From assembly GCA_937958815.1 (NCBI GenBank), contig CALGMR010000004.1, positions 248,001 through 312,000 on the forward strand: a stretch of 64,000 bases of DNA, given 5' to 3'. Shown piece by piece: positions 16,849-24,901 of this stretch. The translations under genes and the position numbers were made by a program. How positions within the stretch are numbered: position 1 is the stretch's first letter; each line of letters begins with the position of its first letter. The notes below the pieces were generated by a model. The model made no database searches, was not told the DNA's origin, and saw nothing but the letters and a program-made list of their open reading frames with translations. This DNA comes from an uncultured Rhizobiaceae group bacterium. GTDB lineage: Bacteria > Pseudomonadota > Alphaproteobacteria > Rhizobiales > Rhizobiaceae.

Positions 16849-17720
16849 GCTTCGCCCTCCACCCCATTACGCAACACGCCAATGCCTTCGGCTTCAACTT
16901 CAATTACATCACCTGGTTTCAACCAGATCGGCGGATCAAAACGGGCACCAGCGCCCGTCGGCGTACCGCACACAATAACATCGCCGGGCACCAATGTGGT
17001 GAAGGTCGAAATGTAATTCACGATATAGCGAAAGTCATACATCATTCTGCCAGTGCGATCTTGTTGGCGCACTTCACCATTCACGCGTGTTTCCAAATGA
17101 ACATCGTCCAGCTGTTCAGCATTTCGGAAAGGCACCAACCAAGGGCCAATCGCGCCCGTGCTGTCCCAGTTTTTTCCTTGGGTCACATTGAACTTCGCGT
17201 GGCGCACCCAATCGCGAATGGTGCCTTCATTGCACAGGCTCAAAGCTGCAATATGATCATAAGCTTCTTCGCGTGCGATGCGGCGCCCGCCCTTCCCAAT
17301 TACAATCACAATCTCGCCTTCATAATCCAACTGTTCGCTTTCAGGTGGACGCACAATATTCTGACCATGTCCTGTGAAACTGCGCGGGAAACGAATGAAC
17401 ATTGATGGTTTTGTAGGCGCGGCTTGACCATCCTTATATTCTGCATTGCGGTCTGGAAAATTCACACCGATACAAATGATTTTCTCTGGTCGTGCAATTG
17501 GAATGAGATATTCAACATCTGCTTCCTGATGAGTGACAGATTTGCCCTCAGCAGCAGCAATGACTTCTTCCAAAGCACTCGCCACAATCACTGCCTGCAA
17601 ATCGGGGAAACGGTCTTTGAACTCATCATAGAGATCGACAATACCTGCATCGGTCACAACCCCGAAGCGAGTGTCATTGCCAATGCGATATTCAGCAACT
17701 CGGGCTGGAATAGATGTCAT
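16845..17720 (-). CDS. hpaG: Fumarylacetoacetate hydrolase-family decarboxylase/isomerase (HpaG-like)
   Basis: This 291-residue FAH-fold protein should act as the 5-oxopent-3-ene-1,2,5-tricarboxylate decarboxylase/isomerase of the homoprotocatechuate path. The FAH core is clear: IICIGVNFPDRNAEY, the metal-binding acidic cluster in LDYEGEIVIVIGKGG, and VPGDVIVCGTPTGAGA. E. coli HpaG is a duplicated protein of about 430 residues, whereas this is a single-domain form, which occurs in other bacteria. It is coupled by overlap to hpaH and lies 13 bases after hpaD. Other FAH-family activities are possible if read in isolation. Confidence 0.85.
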   Translation of the reverse strand: MTSIPARVAEYRIGNDTRFGVVTDAGIVDLYDEFKDRFPDLQAVIVASALEEVIAAAEGKSVTHQEADVEYLIPIARPEKIICIGVNFPDRNAEYKDGQAAPTKPSMFIRFPRSFTGHGQNIVRPPESEQLDYEGEIVIVIGKGGRRIAREEAYDHIAALSLCNEGTIRDWVRHAKFNVTQGKNWDSTGAIGPWLVPFRNAEQLDDVHLETRVNGEVRQQDRTGRMMYDFRYIVNYISTFTTLVPGDVIVCGTPTGAGARFDPPIWLKPGDVIEVEAEGIGVLRNGVEGEA

Positions 17721-17733
17721 TTTTTCGATGTCC

Positions 17734-18714
17734 TTATGGGGCGATAATCGGTGAAGCTTTCATGTCGCTGGCGACGGTCTCAACACCTTCAAAAACCGAA
17801 CCGTGCTCGAACCATGACTTGGGAGCAGCAGCCCCCCAAAGCGTTTGGCGCTGTGGATCCTGCAAATCCCATTTGATGGGTTCAAGGTCAGGATCGACCG
17901 TTTGATAATCCGAACAATAAATTTCAATCCGGTGCCCGTCTGGGTCTAAAATGTAGAGGAAGAACGCATTTGATATGCCATGACGGCCAGGGCCGCGTTC
18001 GATATTCTTCACATATCCTGTGGTCGCCATAAGATCGAGAAGATCAATAATGTTCAACGGGGTTGGTACCCAAAAGGCCATGTGATGAAGACGCGGGCCT
18101 GTTCCACTTGTAAAGGCCACGTCGTGGACTCCGCCTTTGCGGTGCATCCATGCTGCCCAAAGACGCTTGCTGTCTTCATCTTCGGTGTATTCCGTCGTGC
18201 GGAATCCAATTTCATTGTAAAACGCAACAGACTTATCAACGTCAGGAACGAAGCAATTGAAATGATCGATGCGCAGTGGTTTCACACCATTGTACAAAGC
18301 GTATTTTTGATGGATGGGTGCGAGACGTTCCATCTTGAAATAGAACTCAATTGGAATCCCAAGATTGTCGTGGGTAAGAAGCGTACGACCCTGATGGGGA
18401 CGATCGATCCATTCAACTTTATGCCCCTTAGACACAAACCAATCATGAGCCTTATCCAGCTCCTCTTCGGCAAAGACTTTAAAACCCAAAATCTTCACGC
18501 TGATGTCATCTGACCTCTGCAAAATTACTGAGTGATGACCGCGCTCTTCCATGGCGCGTAGATAAATGGCGTTATCATCTTCGGCTGTAATTTGAAGGCC
18601 AAGAGTGTCCACATAAAACGCTCGAGACGCCGCAAGGTCTTTACAACCGATAGCAATATGGCTCAGTCGAATAATGTTGAAAGGAGGATACAGAACTGGA
18701 TCAGGAATTGGCAT
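17734..18714 (-). CDS. hpaD: 3,4-dihydroxyphenylacetate 2,3-dioxygenase (homoprotocatechuate dioxygenase)
   Basis: This 326-residue type I extradiol dioxygenase has two vicinal-oxygen-chelate modules. It would cleave homoprotocatechuate between C2 and C3 to a carboxymethyl-hydroxymuconate semialdehyde. The metal ligands appear as His in LRIDHFNCFV, His in LHHMAFW and Glu in HRIEIY. The segment ERGPGRHGISNAF and the C-terminal WDLQDPQRQTLWG closely follow the Brevibacterium and Arthrobacter homoprotocatechuate dioxygenases. GGAG precedes the ATG. The Fe or Mn preference cannot be told from sequence. Confidence 0.92.
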   Translation of the reverse strand: MPIPDPVLYPPFNIIRLSHIAIGCKDLAASRAFYVDTLGLQITAEDDNAIYLRAMEERGHHSVILQRSDDISVKILGFKVFAEEELDKAHDWFVSKGHKVEWIDRPHQGRTLLTHDNLGIPIEFYFKMERLAPIHQKYALYNGVKPLRIDHFNCFVPDVDKSVAFYNEIGFRTTEYTEDEDSKRLWAAWMHRKGGVHDVAFTSGTGPRLHHMAFWVPTPLNIIDLLDLMATTGYVKNIERGPGRHGISNAFFLYILDPDGHRIEIYCSDYQTVDPDLEPIKWDLQDPQRQTLWGAAAPKSWFEHGSVFEGVETVASDMKASPIIAP

Positions 18715-18746
18715 CTCGATCTCCGGATAAGAATGACATGTGGGAA

Positions 18747-20258
18747 TTAACTGCCCAGCTTTGGAATTTTATGTTCAGCACGCGGGAAACTTACATTGAC
18801 GGTTTCCATATAGAAATCGAATGACCAATCTCCACCATCGCGACCAATGCCGCTTGATTTCACGCCACCAAATGGTGTCGGCAGATGGCGGATGTTTTCT
18901 GAATTGACCCACATCATGCCGGCCTCCAACTCGTCAGTCATCCGCATGGCGCGGTTCAAATCATTGGTCCAAAGATAAGCCGCCAATCCATATTCAACAT
19001 CGTTGGCAATTCTAAGAGCATCCGCTTCATCTTTGAACGGAATAGCGGTCAAGACCGGACCGAATATCTCTTCTTGCGCAATTGCCATATCATTGTTTGC
19101 ATTGGTGAACAGTGTGGGGCCAATGTAACAACCGTCCTTGCCAATTTTCTCACCACCCGCCGCAATCGTTGCGCCTTCTTTTTCCGCGGTTTCAAAATAG
19201 GAAAGTACTTTTTCTTCATGCACTGGATGGATCAATGGCCCCACCACAGTTTCAGGATCAAGCGGGTGACCCACTTTGATCGACTTGGCCACTTTCGCCA
19301 CACGGTCGGTGAAATCATCATAAATAGTATCTTGCACCAAAAGGCGTGAGGATGAGGTGCAACGTTCGCCGTTCAAAGAATAGATCATAAAAGTGGCTGC
19401 ATCGACCGCACGATCAATATCAGCATCATCGAAAACAATGACCGGATTTTTCCCGCCAAGTTCAAAATGCACGCGCTTCAACGTAGCTGCACCTTGGCGC
19501 ATGATATGCGAGCCGGTTTGGCTTTCACCCACAAAAGCAATCGCTTTAATATCTTTGTGTTCAGTCAAAGATTTACCAGCCGTTTCACCCAATCCATTGA
19601 CCACATTCAATACGCCCTTTGGAAGGCCTGCACTTTCTGCGATTTCCACCAAAAGTTTCGCGGTCATGGGTGAAAATTCAGCTGGCTTTTGGACAACTGT
19701 GCAGCCCGCAGCAAGCGCAGGTGCAATCTTCCAAGTCGACAACATGAACGGCGTGTTCCACGGTGTTATAACACCCACAGGGCCAATCGGGCGACGTGTC
19801 GTGGTGTTCATTTGTGTGGGCGTGCGGGTGACAGCTCCATCTTCAGAAGCTGGTGCTTGATCCGCAAAATATCTGAAATTCGCCGCGCCGCGCAAAGCAG
19901 CTTTCGACATGAATCGGAGCGCTTGGCCCGTATCCATACACTCTACAAACGCAATTTCTTCTGCGCGCGCTTCAATAGCTTCCGCAACTTTGATCAAAAT
20001 CTTACGGCGCTCGGCACCTGGTGTTTTAGACCACGTCTTAAAGGCTTCTTTTGCTGCCTGTGCTGCACGGTCGATATCAGCCGCATCGCTTTTTGCCACA
20101 TCTGCAAGTTTCGACAAATCAACAGGAGATATAATCTCGAAAGTTTCACCGCTAACAGCTGCAACATTTTCGCCGCCAATGTGGTTCATAACGCCATCTT
20201 CAGCAAACCGAGATATATACGTTTTTGCGCGGGCGATGTTTTCTTCAAGAGCGCTCAT
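18747..20258 (-). CDS. hpaE: 5-carboxymethyl-2-hydroxymuconate semialdehyde dehydrogenase
   Basis: HpaE oxidises the ring-cleavage aldehyde with NAD. The 503-residue protein has the aldehyde dehydrogenase core, with PWNTPFMLSTWKIAPALAAG, catalytic Glu in HFELGGKNP and catalytic Cys in NGERCTSSS. The C-terminal block LPTPFGGVKSSGIGRDGG is characteristic of HpaE relatives. It is the first gene of the tight hpaEDGH run on the minus strand. A 122-base gap separates it from the ferredoxin reductase gene upstream, so it may have its own promoter. Confidence 0.9.
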   Translation of the reverse strand: MSALEENIARAKTYISRFAEDGVMNHIGGENVAAVSGETFEIISPVDLSKLADVAKSDAADIDRAAQAAKEAFKTWSKTPGAERRKILIKVAEAIEARAEEIAFVECMDTGQALRFMSKAALRGAANFRYFADQAPASEDGAVTRTPTQMNTTTRRPIGPVGVITPWNTPFMLSTWKIAPALAAGCTVVQKPAEFSPMTAKLLVEIAESAGLPKGVLNVVNGLGETAGKSLTEHKDIKAIAFVGESQTGSHIMRQGAATLKRVHFELGGKNPVIVFDDADIDRAVDAATFMIYSLNGERCTSSSRLLVQDTIYDDFTDRVAKVAKSIKVGHPLDPETVVGPLIHPVHEEKVLSYFETAEKEGATIAAGGEKIGKDGCYIGPTLFTNANNDMAIAQEEIFGPVLTAIPFKDEADALRIANDVEYGLAAYLWTNDLNRAMRMTDELEAGMMWVNSENIRHLPTPFGGVKSSGIGRDGGDWSFDFYMETVNVSFPRAEHKIPKLGS

Positions 20259-20305
20259 TTCAGATTTCCTTCAGGCAGTTCAGCAAATTGCGAAACTAAT
20301 TTTGA

Positions 20306-20315
20306 TAACATGTTA
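20306..20315. promoter_or_regulatory. Palindrome TAACATGTTA upstream of hpaE
   Basis: A perfect ten-base palindrome sits in AT-rich sequence, 47 bases before the hpaE start, in the only sizeable gap of this operon. Its position suits an operator for the HpaR-like regulator at 6410, but the site is short and the link is a guess. Confidence 0.3.
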
Positions 20316-20380
20316 AATTATTTTGTGTATGTCAACTCAATGTCGGTGAATATCGTAAGTCACAATGTTTGCATCTTGAA

Positions 20381-21592
20381 TTACAACAGGCTTTTCAGAT
20401 CAAACTCATGATCCATGGCTTGCTCAACCGAGATCGATTTCCCTGCTTCAAGCAATCGCTTGCTCACCATGTAGACGCGCGGTTCGTTCATTGCATCAAC
20501 GGCCAAAAGCTCTTCACCTTTGTAATACAAATGCGAGACCGTGTTAGAGGTATTACCTTGACGCACCACAACCCTATCATATCCACGATTGAGACCAGCA
20601 ATTTGCAGTTTCACATCATACTGGTCAGACCAAAACCAGGGCTTGGCTTCATAGGGCACAGGTTCTGAATTCATATTGATTGCAACAGCAGTGGCCTGAT
20701 CAATTGCGTTGGGAACAGATTCAATACGGGTGAGTTCGCCACCTTGGAAAAATGCCGCACAATCGCCTGCCGCAAAAATGTCCTTGTCTCGTGTTTGGCA
20801 AAACGCGTCAACGACGATACCTCCATCCACTTCCAGTCCTGCAGCTTTGGCCAATTCTGCATTAGGAACAATTCCAATACCAACCAACACGAAATCAACG
20901 TTGAGAACAGTGCCATCTGACAGAGTCGCCTGGGAGACGCGACCATCTTCTCCAGACAAATCATCCAGCCCGACACCTTCTTTGAACACCACACCATGTT
21001 TTTCATGCAATGCGCGGAACCAATCCGAAGTTTCCTTGCAGGCGACACGTTGCAGAATGCGTTCAGAAGCTTCCACCAATGTAACGTTCATGCCTCGAAC
21101 TGCACAAACAGCAGCAGCTTCAAGCCCTATATAGCCACCACCAACAATGAGAACATTGCGCCCTTCAAGCAGTTCGTCGCCAAATGCATCAGCATCTTCC
21201 AAACTGCGAAGGTAGTGTATTCCCCCCAAACCTTTGGCGAGTGTTTCAGGCAATCTTCGAGGTCGAGAACCGGTTGCAAAAACCAGCTTGTCCCACTCCA
21301 TCTCATTGCCATCATCAAGTTTGATCGTCTTGGAATCGCGGTTCACAGCCGACACACTTACACCACGTCGCAGAATGACATCGTTGTCACCGTACCAATT
21401 TTCAGGACGCAACAGAAGTTGATCTCGGCTCATATCTCGCGTGGCGTATTTTTTGGAGAGCGGCGGACGTTGATAAGGTAGGAATGGTTCATCGCCGACG
21501 ATTGTAACAGCCGTCGTTTGGTTGAGTGAGCGAAACTTTACAGCAAACGAAGCCGCAGCCTGCCCCGCACCAATTACAACGACTCCGCTCAT
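20381..21592 (-). CDS. FAD-dependent ferredoxin reductase (putidaredoxin/rhodocoxin reductase type)
   Basis: The 403 residues form a class I redox-partner reductase that passes electrons from NAD(P)H to a [2Fe-2S] ferredoxin. FAD-binding GAGQAAASFA is at the N-terminus, the NAD-binding GGGYIGLEAAA near residue 150, and the second FAD motif DIFAAGDCA near residue 270. The C-terminal domain has the expected WFWSDQYDVKLQIAG segment. It lies directly after the glutamine synthetase-like and P450 genes, so it probably reduces that P450. No ferredoxin gene occurs in the window, so the electron carrier must be encoded elsewhere. Confidence 0.92.
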   Translation of the reverse strand: MSGVVVIGAGQAAASFAVKFRSLNQTTAVTIVGDEPFLPYQRPPLSKKYATRDMSRDQLLLRPENWYGDNDVILRRGVSVSAVNRDSKTIKLDDGNEMEWDKLVFATGSRPRRLPETLAKGLGGIHYLRSLEDADAFGDELLEGRNVLIVGGGYIGLEAAAVCAVRGMNVTLVEASERILQRVACKETSDWFRALHEKHGVVFKEGVGLDDLSGEDGRVSQATLSDGTVLNVDFVLVGIGIVPNAELAKAAGLEVDGGIVVDAFCQTRDKDIFAAGDCAAFFQGGELTRIESVPNAIDQATAVAINMNSEPVPYEAKPWFWSDQYDVKLQIAGLNRGYDRVVVRQGNTSNTVSHLYYKGEELLAVDAMNEPRVYMVSKRLLEAGKSISVEQAMDHEFDLKSLL

Positions 21593-21612
21593 AACGTCAC
21601 TTTCAGTTGGTC

Positions 21613-22893
21613 TTAAACAAACGGCAAATAGTAGTCGCGGATCGCATCCACGCTCTTGCCTTCCAAGCGCTTAAATTCATCTCGCTTCAAATAAATCAAG
21701 GCGTCGCAGTAAAGCTCTCCAACTGCTTTTCGCAGTTCGATGTCTTTGTCTAGCGCATTCATAGATTTATCGAGACTCGAAGGAATATGTCTTGTCTCCC
21801 TGACATTCTCCAAACCATCAAGATCTTCGGCAGGTTGGAGTGGAAGCCCATTGACCACACCCAGTTTTGCGGCCTGCAAAACTGCTGTCACAGCTTGATA
21901 GGGGTTTGTAGCACAATCTGCCATGCGGTGTTCCAAGCGCGCAGACTTGGGCGACTTTGTAGAACTGCGCGTCGTCACCAAACGATGGTCTTCAGCCCAA
22001 TTTGCCCAATATCCGGCAAGGCTTCCCATGCTCAAGCGCTCGTAACTGTTGACTGTGGTTGCAAGCAAACCAGCCAGCCCTTCGTGGTGATGGATCAGGC
22101 CGGCAATGCTTTTTTTCGCCAAATCAGAAAGCTCTCCCGTGGGTGCGATAGCGTTGTTTCCATCTTTATCGGCAAAACTGAAATTCACATGTAGGCCCGA
22201 ACCACCCCGGTCAGGAATGGGCTTTGGAAGGAAGGTGAGAAGCAGACCTTTCTTCAACGCAACTTCGCGCGCCATTGTTTTCATCAAGAAAGCATCATCG
22301 CAAGCTTTCATGGCGTCATCAAAACACATGGTCAGCTCAAACTGACCATTGTCAAATTCACCATTCATGCTCTCAATGGGGATATCACAGGCATGTGCAA
22401 CTTCCCATATTTCGTCCATGACACCACGAGGGTCATTTTGAGGGCCCGTGCCATACACAAACGCCCCGGGGGTATCATAAGGGCGCCAAACCCCATCTTC
22501 GTCCATTTGAAAAAGGTAAGCTTCTGTTTCTAGCCCCACCATGGGCTTGTAACCGAGACCATCCCATTCTTCGATTGTTCTCTTCAATTGTGAGCGAGCG
22601 CACAATCCGAAGGGCGAACCATCAACCAACAATTGCCCAAGCGCCACCTCTGTTCCTGCTTGCCAACTCTTACGACGTTCATCGTCAAGCTTGAGCTCCA
22701 TATCTGGCAACCCGTCATGGACACCGCAGCCAGGCACCGGCAACAAATCCCGGTCGAAAGAAACAGCAAATGCACCACGCGCAAAGCCAAGCGCGCCACC
22801 TGCCGCAACATCTACGGGAACATATTTTCCCCTCGGCAAGTTCAGCATATCATTAAACATTGCCCGGGTGCGGCTGATCTTTGCTGTGGCCAT
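21613..22893 (-). CDS. Glutamine synthetase-like gamma-glutamyl-amine ligase
   Basis: This 426-residue ligase of the glutamine synthetase fold probably joins glutamate to an amine using ATP, as PuuA, gamma-glutamylanilide synthase (TdnQ/AtdA1) and GlnA3/4-type enzymes do. Metal-ligand positions are kept: ExE in GLETEAYLF, two Glu in EFDNGQFE, His in GSGLH and Glu in RLEHR. Where ammonia-using enzymes carry a glutamate in the loop after NSYKRL (PGYEAP), this protein has NSYERLSMGSLAG. The ammonium-clamping Glu is therefore missing, consistent with a larger amine. It begins one base after the P450 stop (TAAAATG), so it is translationally coupled. It is not a housekeeping GlnA. Confidence 0.85.
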   Translation of the reverse strand: MATAKISRTRAMFNDMLNLPRGKYVPVDVAAGGALGFARGAFAVSFDRDLLPVPGCGVHDGLPDMELKLDDERRKSWQAGTEVALGQLLVDGSPFGLCARSQLKRTIEEWDGLGYKPMVGLETEAYLFQMDEDGVWRPYDTPGAFVYGTGPQNDPRGVMDEIWEVAHACDIPIESMNGEFDNGQFELTMCFDDAMKACDDAFLMKTMAREVALKKGLLLTFLPKPIPDRGGSGLHVNFSFADKDGNNAIAPTGELSDLAKKSIAGLIHHHEGLAGLLATTVNSYERLSMGSLAGYWANWAEDHRLVTTRSSTKSPKSARLEHRMADCATNPYQAVTAVLQAAKLGVVNGLPLQPAEDLDGLENVRETRHIPSSLDKSMNALDKDIELRKAVGELYCDALIYLKRDEFKRLEGKSVDAIRDYYLPFV

Positions 22894-22894
22894 T

Positions 22895-24127
22895 TTAAGC
22901 TACCTTTGCGCGAACATTCAGACGCTTAACGCCGCTGATGAAATTTGAACGTGTCCATGTTGGCGCATCGACAGCCTCAAAAACATCAATGCGTTTGATC
23001 AACTCTTCCAACACAATACGGACTTCCAGTTTCGCCAGATGCATCCCCAAACATACGTGCGCACCTCCTTGCCCAAAAGCTAGATGACGGTTGGGATTGC
23101 GGTCCAGCACCGCAGCATGGGGATTTTCAAACACGGTTTCATCGCGGCTGCCTGAAACAAACCACAGCAAAACCTTGTCGCCTTCGCGAATTGTTTTGCC
23201 GTGCAATTCATAGTCCTGGGTCGCAGTTCTGCGAAAGTGCATTGTGGGAGAAGCCAAACGTATGAATTCATCTGCACACGTGTCCCAACACTGACCTTCC
23301 CGCAATTGCGCGATGAGTGCGGGGTCGTGCGCCAACAAATTCAATGCCATCGCGATTGAATAGCGCGTTGTGTCATTTCCGGCCGCCACGAGGAGACAAA
23401 AGAAATTCTTGAAGGCCAGCTCATCCAAACCATCTTCACTGCTCATCATACGTGCAAGAATACCATCCTCAGTGGCTTTTCTACGCTTGGCCAGCAAGTC
23501 GTCCGCATAGTCGTAAAGTTCCATACCAGCAGGGCTGCGAAACGGCATCATGCGATAGGCGCTCGTGTCCATTTTATCGATAACAGTGTCAGTGAAATCA
23601 GGATCAGAGTTTCCGATCAGGGCGTCGCCCTTCTCCACCAACCATTCCAGATCATCATCAGGCACACCCAAAATCCGACCCAACATCATCATCGGCAATT
23701 GCTTGGCAATCGCATCAACCGCGTCGAACTCGGATTGTTGCAAAGCCTGATCAACAATATCAGTCGCCAATGAACGGATCACACTTTCGAACTGCCCAAC
23801 AACTGGCTTTGCAAAACTTGGGTTTACCTTTCGGCGCACTGCAAAATGCTCTTGTCCATCCGTTTCCTGAAACGTGCGGCGCGCCATATATTCTTCATGG
23901 CTTTGATCTTCCAGACGAATGCCTTGAGCAGAACTAAAAATTGCTCCTTCGCGATTGGCCAACATGATGTCGTCAAATCGCGTCAGACTCCAAAACCCTT
24001 TGGTCTCGTTGTCCCCATCTGTCCAACTCACCGGATCTTCTTGGCGTAAACGTTCAAAGGTTTTGTGAGGAATCCCGCCAGAAAAGCTATCGTGACTCAG
24101 CAAATTCAAATGGCCATCATCGTGCAT
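22895..24127 (-). CDS. Cytochrome P450, CYP124/125/142-like clan
   Basis: This 410-residue soluble bacterial P450 has the I-helix oxygen-activation motif AGNDTTR near residue 250, a Glu-X-X-Arg-type segment before the heme region, and heme loop FGQGGAHVCLG with cysteine 359. The loop has one residue more than the common FGxGxHxCxG, as in CYP124/125-type enzymes. I start it at the ATG at 24127, one base after the amidotransferase stop (TAAAATG), instead of an upstream in-frame start at 24181 that would overlap by 53 bases. The genomic setting suggests oxidation of a gamma-glutamylated amine or a related compound. Electrons probably come via the reductase at 20381. Confidence 0.9.
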   Translation of the reverse strand: MHDDGHLNLLSHDSFSGGIPHKTFERLRQEDPVSWTDGDNETKGFWSLTRFDDIMLANREGAIFSSAQGIRLEDQSHEEYMARRTFQETDGQEHFAVRRKVNPSFAKPVVGQFESVIRSLATDIVDQALQQSEFDAVDAIAKQLPMMMLGRILGVPDDDLEWLVEKGDALIGNSDPDFTDTVIDKMDTSAYRMMPFRSPAGMELYDYADDLLAKRRKATEDGILARMMSSEDGLDELAFKNFFCLLVAAGNDTTRYSIAMALNLLAHDPALIAQLREGQCWDTCADEFIRLASPTMHFRRTATQDYELHGKTIREGDKVLLWFVSGSRDETVFENPHAAVLDRNPNRHLAFGQGGAHVCLGMHLAKLEVRIVLEELIKRIDVFEAVDAPTWTRSNFISGVKRLNVRAKVA

Positions 24128-24128
24128 T

Positions 24129-24848
24129 TTAAAAACTCGCTTTGAAAAAATTGGTCGTCCATTGGCAAAAGGTTTCGCCAAGGGGAATTTGCTTCATACT
24201 GGCACGCGCTGTTGCCACTTCGTCCTTATTCATTTTGGCTTCCGTAAACCCCAACACACAGTTCATAAATTCATGGGTGAACTCCGGATGAGCTTGGGTG
24301 GTGAAAATATGATCACCCTTTGCAAAACTCGCGATCTCACAGTTTTTGCTCGAGCCCAACAGCTCACAACCTTCGGGCAGTTCAGTCACTTGGTCTTCGT
24401 GGAAAACATACATCGGCAAGCTATTGGCCTTTGGCACCATCCAAGACCGTTGCTTGCTGAACAGTGTGTCTTCAATTCCCACATTGTAGCCACGGGATGA
24501 TTTTTCCACTTTGCCGCCCAAAGCCAAAGCAATGGCTTGGTGCCCAAAACATGCGCCCATGAGTGGTTTCTTTGCAGCATCGCATCGGCGTATGAAATCC
24601 ATCAAAGCGTTGGAAAAAACATGTTCATCCAAAACGCTCAAAGGACTGCCGGTAATCAAATAGGCATCCTGTTCGTCTAGATCTTTGGGGACTTCGCCAC
24701 CAATGGTCATATATATTTTGTATTGGAAGCGGTCTTCCTGCAGATCGAACATATCTCGAAAACGATGCGCATCGTCGGGAAAAGCATCCCCAACCTCGAC
24801 GCTTTTGTCGTGATTGGTCTGCAAAATTCCAAGCTTTATCCGTTTCAT
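24129..24848 (-). CDS. Class I glutamine amidotransferase-like hydrolase (TdnT/PuuD-like role)
   Basis: This 239-residue protein is a free-standing class I glutamine amidotransferase domain. The nucleophile elbow GACFGHQAIALALGG contains Cys100, and His187 and Glu189 in TTQAHPEF complete the triad, so it should be an active gamma-glutamyl amide hydrolase. The start at 24848 follows AAGG; an earlier in-frame start at 24890 looks unlikely. In aniline operons a similar protein (TdnT/AtdA2) sits beside the glutamine synthetase-like ligase, and PuuD performs the deglutamylation step in putrescine use. Either removal of the gamma-glutamyl group or control of the ligated pool fits here. It is not GuaA, which has extra domains. 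Confidence 0.85.
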   Translation of the reverse strand: MKRIKLGILQTNHDKSVEVGDAFPDDAHRFRDMFDLQEDRFQYKIYMTIGGEVPKDLDEQDAYLITGSPLSVLDEHVFSNALMDFIRRCDAAKKPLMGACFGHQAIALALGGKVEKSSRGYNVGIEDTLFSKQRSWMVPKANSLPMYVFHEDQVTELPEGCELLGSSKNCEIASFAKGDHIFTTQAHPEFTHEFMNCVLGFTEAKMNKDEVATARASMKQIPLGETFCQWTTNFFKASF

Positions 24849-24901
24849 CAGTTTTGGCCTTGCGAAACGGGTGGCCACTAATGCAGCCACCCGAATTGAT
24901 A

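Noticed and set aside
21613..22893. Housekeeping glutamine synthetase GlnA
   Set aside because: The ammonium-site loop is altered, the protein is shorter than GlnA and no glnB/ntr genes accompany it; it sits in a catabolic operon.
24129..24848. GMP synthase amidotransferase subunit
   Set aside because: Only the amidotransferase domain is present, with no ATP-pyrophosphatase partner, and the neighbours are catabolic.
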